Origin: Virgisporangium aliadipatigenens
GTDB lineage: Bacteria > Actinomycetota > Actinomycetes > Mycobacteriales > Micromonosporaceae
DNA length: 64,000 nucleotides
NCBI RefSeq assembly: GCF_016863615.1
Contig: NZ_BOPF01000040.1
Coordinates: forward strand, 31,503 to 95,502
Direction of reading: 5' to 3'
Shown here one piece after another: positions 59,506 through 64,000 of this stretch (the stretch's first letter is position 1; each line of letters starts with the position of its first letter). The notes beneath the pieces were generated by a model. It saw nothing but the letters and a program-made list of their open reading frames with translations, did no database searches and was not told the DNA's origin. A program made the translations under genes and the position numbers.

Positions 59506-61881
59506 CTAGCCGGCGCGGCCGGCCCGCCAGGCCGGGATCACGCTCGCCGGCACTGCGAGCACCAGCGACACCGCGACGACGGCAGCGACGGCACCCCACG
59601 GCACCGACAGCGGGGGAGTGAACCCGACCTCCTCGGCGATGCCGGTGCGCATGCCCTGCAACGCGGCCGCGGCCACGGCGAGGCCGAGCGCGCCGCCGAT
59701 GCCGACGACGATCACCGCCTCGGCGGCCACCACCCGCAGCACCTGCCCGACGGAGGCACCGGACAGGCGCAGCACGGCGTACTCGCGCCGCCGGCCCGCG
59801 GCCGACATCAGCAGCGTGTTCGCGATGGCGATGCCGGTGTAGCCGGTGCCGACGGTGAGCAGCAGCGCCAGGAAGATCCGCACGAGTTCGCCCTCGCGCG
59901 CGTCGACGCTCCGGCCGTACTCCAGCGGGGTCAGCACCCGCGCGCCCGGCGTGGCCCGCGCGCCGGCGTCGGGGACGTAGACGATCGACGTGAGCGCGTT
60001 GGGGTCGTGTGCCCGCACGACGTCGCGGCGCAGCAGCACCGGGGCGGGCGCGTCGTCGAGCACCGCCGCCACCCGCAACGACACCGTCGCGCCGTCGCGG
60101 AAGGAGAACTCCACCGTCGCGCCGACCGGCCAGCCGGGGCCCTCGACGCCGCCGGCCACGAGGATCTCGTCGGCGGCCAGTCCGGCCGGGCGGCCGACCC
60201 GGGCGAGCGTCGCGGCGTCCGCGCCCGCCACGTCGGCCGCGACCGGCTGCGCACCCGCGGGTGTGGCGACGGCGGTCGTCGACAGCAGGGACGCGCCCCC
60301 GCCGGCGGCCGCCACGGCGGCGTCCGACAGGCCGGGCGTCCCCTCGGCCGGCACGACGACCGCGGCGGCGCGCACGTCGGCGGCGTTCGCGCGGCCCGAC
60401 GCGTCGAGGATCATGTCGACCTGCCCGACGAACAGGGCCGTGAACCCCACCGTCACCAGCACCGGCGCGGCCGTCGAGGCGACCCGCCGCACGGCCGTGC
60501 GGGTGCCCTCGCGCACCAGGAGCCCGGTCGCCCCGCGGGTCCCGACGAACGGCCGCGTCACGACCCGCACCACCGGCCCGACGAGCACCGGGGCGAGCAG
60601 CGTCGCGCCGACGATCAGCAGCATCGCCGAGTACAGGACGATCGTCGTCGTCTCGTCCTCGGGCAGGGCCGCCGCGGACAGCACGATCGCCACCCCGCCC
60701 GCCACGCACAGCAGCCCGGCGGCCCAGCGGGTGCGGGTCATCGGCCGGCGGTCCACGGCGGCGTCGCGCAACGCGTCGAGCGGCGGCACCCTGCTGCCCC
60801 GGCGCGCCGCGAGCCAGACGCCCGCCAGCGCCACGGCCAGACCGATGCCGGCCGCGAGCCCGAACGGCCACGCCAGCAGCCGCACGGCGAAGTCGTGGCG
60901 TTCGATGCCGCCGGCGCGCATCAGGGCGGCGAGCGCGTAGGCGAGCGGGAGCCCGAGCAGCAGCCCGGTGACGGTGGCCGGCACCCACACCCCGAACGCC
61001 TCCCCGAGGAGCGTGCGCCGCACCTGCCCGGGCGTCGCGCCGACCGCCCGGAGAAGCCCGATCTCGCGCCGCCGCTGCGTCACGTTCAGCGCGAACGTCG
61101 ACGCCACCACGAACACCGTCGTGAACGCCGCGAGCCCGGTGAGCGCGATGACCAACTGGGCGCCGATCCAGCGCAGCCGCGCCTCGTGTTCCGGTTCCAA
61201 CCGGGAACGCCGATCGCCGGTCAGCACGTCCGCCTCCCCGACCAGGCCGGCCACCGCGGACGCGTCGAAGGAGGGGGTGACCCGCAGCCCGATCACCCGC
61301 ACCCCGCCCGCGAGCCGGGCCGCGACGGCGTCGGGGACGTACACGCCCGGCGCCTCGACGGTGCCCGTCACGGTCCACTCGACCGGCCCGGCGGCGGTCA
61401 GCACGCTGACCCGGGTACCCGCCGCGAGGCCGGTGTCGGTGGAGACGACGGCCTCGCGCTCGGCCGCCGGTGCGGTCCCGGAGGCGAGCCGGTACCCGCC
61501 GAGCGCGGCACTGGACCAGGCCCGCCCGTACTCGGTGGCGGCGTCGCCGAGATCCTGCGGCACCCCGCCGAGAACGGGCTGCGCGTAGAAGAGCGGATCC
61601 GGCACCGCATCGGTGACCCCCGGCACGGCGGCCAGCCTGTCCGCGAGGTGGCGAGCCTCTTCGAAACGCCAGTGCCGGTACACCGGATATCCGCTCTCGT
61701 CCTCCACGAACGGCGCCCGCACCACCGCGTCCGCCGACGCGTAGCGTTCCGGGACGGCGGGCAGGCCGGAGGCGTAGACGGTGCACGCCGCCGACAGCAG
61801 CGCGATGCCGAGCGACAGCGCGACGAAGAGCCCGGCGAGGCCGGCCCAGCGCCGCCGCACCGTCGCGATCGCCAGCCTCAT
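59506..61881 (-). CDS. FtsX-type ABC permease
   Basis: The 791-residue protein has ten helices in the arrangement of large two-FtsX-domain permeases: one N-terminal helix, a big extracytoplasmic domain (about 40-235), three helices with NVTQRRREIGLLRAVGATPGQVRRTLLGEA, a central pair, a second extracytoplasmic domain (about 500-640), and a final three-helix FtsX core with RRREYAVLRLSGASVGQVLRV. It is the partner of the ATPase upstream, whose stop overlaps its ATG (ATGA). Such pairs next to two-component systems often serve antibiotic sensing or resistance; the substrate is unknown. Confidence 0.92.
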   Translation of the reverse strand: MRLAIATVRRRWAGLAGLFVALSLGIALLSAACTVYASGLPAVPERYASADAVVRAPFVEDESGYPVYRHWRFEEARHLADRLAAVPGVTDAVPDPLFYAQPVLGGVPQDLGDAATEYGRAWSSAALGGYRLASGTAPAAEREAVVSTDTGLAAGTRVSVLTAAGPVEWTVTGTVEAPGVYVPDAVAARLAGGVRVIGLRVTPSFDASAVAGLVGEADVLTGDRRSRLEPEHEARLRWIGAQLVIALTGLAAFTTVFVVASTFALNVTQRRREIGLLRAVGATPGQVRRTLLGEAFGVWVPATVTGLLLGLPLAYALAALMRAGGIERHDFAVRLLAWPFGLAAGIGLAVALAGVWLAARRGSRVPPLDALRDAAVDRRPMTRTRWAAGLLCVAGGVAIVLSAAALPEDETTTIVLYSAMLLIVGATLLAPVLVGPVVRVVTRPFVGTRGATGLLVREGTRTAVRRVASTAAPVLVTVGFTALFVGQVDMILDASGRANAADVRAAAVVVPAEGTPGLSDAAVAAAGGGASLLSTTAVATPAGAQPVAADVAGADAATLARVGRPAGLAADEILVAGGVEGPGWPVGATVEFSFRDGATVSLRVAAVLDDAPAPVLLRRDVVRAHDPNALTSIVYVPDAGARATPGARVLTPLEYGRSVDAREGELVRIFLALLLTVGTGYTGIAIANTLLMSAAGRRREYAVLRLSGASVGQVLRVVAAEAVIVVGIGGALGLAVAAAALQGMRTGIAEEVGFTPPLSVPWGAVAAVVAVSLVLAVPASVIPAWRAGRAG

Positions 61882-62660
61882 CGCACGCCCCCGGCGATCG
61901 TGGCGCCCGACTCGAGGCCGGCCATCCGGGCCGCGATCGCGGCCGCTTCCTGGTCGCGGTGGCCGTGGCCGACGGCGCGTTCCTCGACCAGTTCGCCGTC
62001 GGCCAGGAAGATCACGCGGTCGGCGTGGGCGGCGGCGACCGGATCGTGGGTCACCATCACCACGGTCTGCCGGTGCCGGTCGACGATCTCCCGCAGCAGT
62101 CCGAGGACCGCGCGCGAGGTGCGGGTGTCCAGCGCGCCGGTGGGTTCGTCGGCGAAGAGCACCGCCGGCCGGGTCACCAGCGCCCGCGCGATCGCGACCC
62201 GCTGCTGCTGGCCGCCGGAGAGTTCGCTGGGGCGGTGGTCGGCGCGGTCGGCCAGGCCGACGGCCGCCAGGGCGGCGCGGATCTCCCCGTCGTCGATGCG
62301 GCGGCGGCCGAGCCGCAGCGGCAGTTCGATGTTCTGCCGGGCGGTGAGGGCGGGCATGAGGTTGAACTCCTGGAACACGAAGCCGATCCGCTCCCGGCGC
62401 AGCACCGTGCGGGCCTTCTCGGACAGCGGCCCCAGGTCGGTGCCGCCGACGGCCACGGTGCCGCTCGTCGGCCGGTCGAGCCCGGCGGCGCAGTGCAGCA
62501 GCGTGGACTTGCCGGAGCCGGAGGGCCCCATCACGGCGGTGAACGTTCCGGAGACGAATGCGACCGTCACCCCCGCGAGCGCGGTCACCGCACCCGGACC
62601 GCTGCCGTGGACCCGGCGCACGCCGGTCAGTCGGACGGCGTGATCTCTGACGTCAATCAT
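61878..62660 (-). CDS. ABC transporter ATPase, LolD/BceA type
   Basis: The 260-residue ATPase has Walker [11 protein letters not shown]-loop FVFQEFNLMPALT, signature [15 protein letters not shown] and Walker B LFADEPTGALD, with VTHDP as the switch. ATG at 62660 is chosen; in-frame ATGs at 62696 and 62732 would add residues without family features. It diverges from the histidine kinase gene across about 110 bases and forms an operon with the permease. Confidence 0.93.
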   Translation of the reverse strand: MIDVRDHAVRLTGVRRVHGSGPGAVTALAGVTVAFVSGTFTAVMGPSGSGKSTLLHCAAGLDRPTSGTVAVGGTDLGPLSEKARTVLRRERIGFVFQEFNLMPALTARQNIELPLRLGRRRIDDGEIRAALAAVGLADRADHRPSELSGGQQQRVAIARALVTRPAVLFADEPTGALDTRTSRAVLGLLREIVDRHRQTVVMVTHDPVAAAHADRVIFLADGELVEERAVGHGHRDQEAAAIAARMAGLESGATIAGGVR

Positions 62661-62757
62661 GCCGACCAGCCAATCGGTCCGGGGCATCGAAAACATTGGT
62701 GCGGGAACGAGAACCGGATGTAGATCCAGCACTACTGTCCGACCTGCGGCGCGCCGG

Positions 62758-62763
62758 TAGCGT
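62758..62763 (+). promoter_or_regulatory. Leaderless -10 box of kinase gene
   Basis: TAGCGT, 8 bases before ATG at 62772. Confidence 0.45.
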
Positions 62764-62771
62764 CAGCGCAC

Positions 62772-64000
62772 ATGCCGGTCCGGACAGCTCTCGACGCCCT
62801 CGCGCAGCGGCCCTCGTGGTTCGTGCGTTCGGCGTGGCCGTGGCGTTCGCTGGCGTACCTGTCGTCGGGGGCGGTGGTCGGCCTCGTCATGTCGGCGACG
62901 CTCGTCATGATGATCCTCGCCGGGCTGGTCCTGGCCGTGACCGTCGTCGGGATGGCCGTGCTGCTGGCGATCGGGCTCTCCGGCATCTGGATCGCCCGGT
63001 TCGAGCGGTGGCGGCTGCGCCTGGTCGACCTGACGCCGATGCCGGACCCGCACCGGGCGCCGGCTACCTCCGGACGGCGGGCCTGGCTGAAGCACCGCCT
63101 GCGCGAGCCGGCCACCTGGCGGGAGTTCGGCTTCGTCATGGTGTCGGCGATGGCGCTCTGGTGGATCGACGGGGTGGTCGTCGGGCTGGCGCTGTACGTG
63201 CCGTTCATCTTCCTGACGGCGCCGTTCTACGCCGGCCAGGAGGAGATGTGGATCGCGGTGCCGGGGTTCTTCTTCGGGGTCGCGCTGGTGCCGGTGGCCG
63301 CCTATCCGGTCACCGCGTGGGCGGGCGCCCGGGCCGCGATGAGCCGCGCGATTCTCGCGCCGAGAGACGACGAGTTGGACGAGCGACTCACCCTGGTCAC
63401 CCGGTCGCGGGCCCGTCTCGTGGACGCGTTCGAGGTCGAACGGCGTCGCATCGAAAGAGACCTGCACGACGGCGCGCAGCAGCGGCTGGTGGCGTTGACG
63501 ATGAAGCTCGGCCTGGCGCGGCTCGACCTGCCCGCGGAGTCCCCGGCGGCGGCCCAGGTGGCGGAGGCGCACGATCTGGCCAAGCTCGCCCTGGCCGAGC
63601 TGCGCGAACTGATCCGCGGCGTGCACCCGAAGATCCTCACGGACCGCGGCCTGCCGGCGGCGTTCGCCGATGTGGCGGGGCGTTCGCCGGTGCCGGTGAC
63701 GCTCGACGTCGACCTCCCCGAACGCCTCCCGCCGGCCGTGGAGGTGACCGCCTACTTCGCGGTGGTGGAGGCGCTGGCCAACGTCGCCAAGCACAGCGGC
63801 GCCGGGTCGGCGACCGTGTACGCCCGCCGCGATGGCAGGCTGTTGCGCGTGGAGGTGCGCGACGACGGCAGCGGCGGCGCCGACCCGGCGCGGGGTTCGG
63901 GCCTGACCGGCCTGGCCGACCGGGTGGCGGCGGTCGACGGCGCGCTCACCCTGGCGAGCCCGCCCGGCGGCCCCACCCTGCTGCGGATAGAGATCCCGTG
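62772..64000 (+). CDS. NarL-type sensor histidine kinase, reaches the window edge
   Basis: The frame gives 409 residues and stops two bases short of a likely TGA at the edge (last bases TG), so the product is nearly complete. It has four membrane helices (about 25-75 and 115-180), a HisKA_3 phosphoacceptor segment VERRRIERDLHDGAQQRLVAL (His about 234) and an ATPase region with EALANVAKHSGA and DDGSGGADPARGSGLTGLADRV. It is a DesK/NarX-like kinase; the response regulator gene should follow outside the window. The neighbouring ABC transporter is probably its target or its sensory partner. Confidence 0.9.
   Translation, partial: MPVRTALDALAQRPSWFVRSAWPWRSLAYLSSGAVVGLVMSATLVMMILAGLVLAVTVVGMAVLLAIGLSGIWIARFERWRLRLVDLTPMPDPHRAPATSGRRAWLKHRLREPATWREFGFVMVSAMALWWIDGVVVGLALYVPFIFLTAPFYAGQEEMWIAVPGFFFGVALVPVAAYPVTAWAGARAAMSRAILAPRDDELDERLTLVTRSRARLVDAFEVERRRIERDLHDGAQQRLVALTMKLGLARLDLPAESPAAAQVAEAHDLAKLALAELRELIRGVHPKILTDRGLPAAFADVAGRSPVPVTLDVDLPERLPPAVEVTAYFAVVEALANVAKHSGAGSATVYARRDGRLLRVEVRDDGSGGADPARGSGLTGLADRVAAVDGALTLASPPGGPTLLRIEIP

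Noticed and set aside
1..64000. CRISPR arrays, rRNA, tRNA and insertion sequences
   Set aside because: I found no regularly spaced repeats, no cloverleaf-like sequence in the short gaps and no transposase frame.

Overview
The window is very GC-rich, almost fully coding DNA with many GTG starts, few Shine-Dalgarno-led first genes and many apparently leaderless ones. Its gene content (zinc-ribbon proteins, Scr1/DUF397 pair, AfsR-type SARP, LigC ligase, SecA2, secreted polysaccharidases) points to a filamentous actinobacterium, and the Gram-positive type IV pilus locus with a FliA/WhiG-type promoter suggests Micromonosporaceae, probably Actinoplanes or a relative. I see no rRNA, tRNA, CRISPR array, insertion sequence or phage; this looks like ordinary chromosome.

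Layout. 1-5.4 kb: a truncated membrane protein gene interrupted in frame by a palindromic repeat, a DUF2637-like membrane protein, a two-helix potassium channel, a lipoprotein peptidase and DNA ligase LigC. 5.5-11.4 kb: GH16 glucanase, several uncharacterised proteins and an ABC exporter. 11.4-16.4 kb: a HugZ/DUF2470 protein and a ribosomal protein S4 paralogue diverging from an iron-box-like site, then proS, a zinc-ribbon protein and an arylamine N-acetyltransferase. 16.3-22.1 kb: aldehyde dehydrogenase, GH46 chitosanase, an XRE/DUF397 pair and a divergent cyclase-like/Crp pair. 22.4-32.6 kb: AfsR-type regulator, gltD without gltB, and a two-component system divergent from a lipoprotein/HlyD/MacB-type export operon. 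32.8-38.4 kb: GH43 arabinanase, serine protease, a sulfotransferase-like protein facing a class IV aminotransferase, and a GMC oxidoreductase.

38.4-50.3 kb is a type IV pilus operon read right to left: pilB, pilT, pilC, pilA, pilD, pilM, pilN, pilO and three minor-pilin-like genes, one with four Ig-like repeats and one with ricin-type lectin repeats. There is no secretin gene, as expected for a cell without an outer membrane. A FliA/WhiG-type promoter lies ahead of pilB, and a similar one ahead of a membrane GGDEF-EAL protein at 52.7-55.0 kb, which suggests that pili and c-di-GMP are controlled together in a motile-spore programme. The right end has an M20 peptidase, TerD, SecA2, an L,D-transpeptidase, an FtsX-type ABC transporter and a histidine kinase that reaches the edge.

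Three themes recur: a family of about 76-124 bp palindromic repeats with a shared 20-bp arm (three copies, one inside a gene) plus two other palindromes at gene ends; a TANNNT box 6-8 bases before at least 15 start codons, implying leaderless transcripts; and seven convergent gene pairs whose 3' ends overlap.
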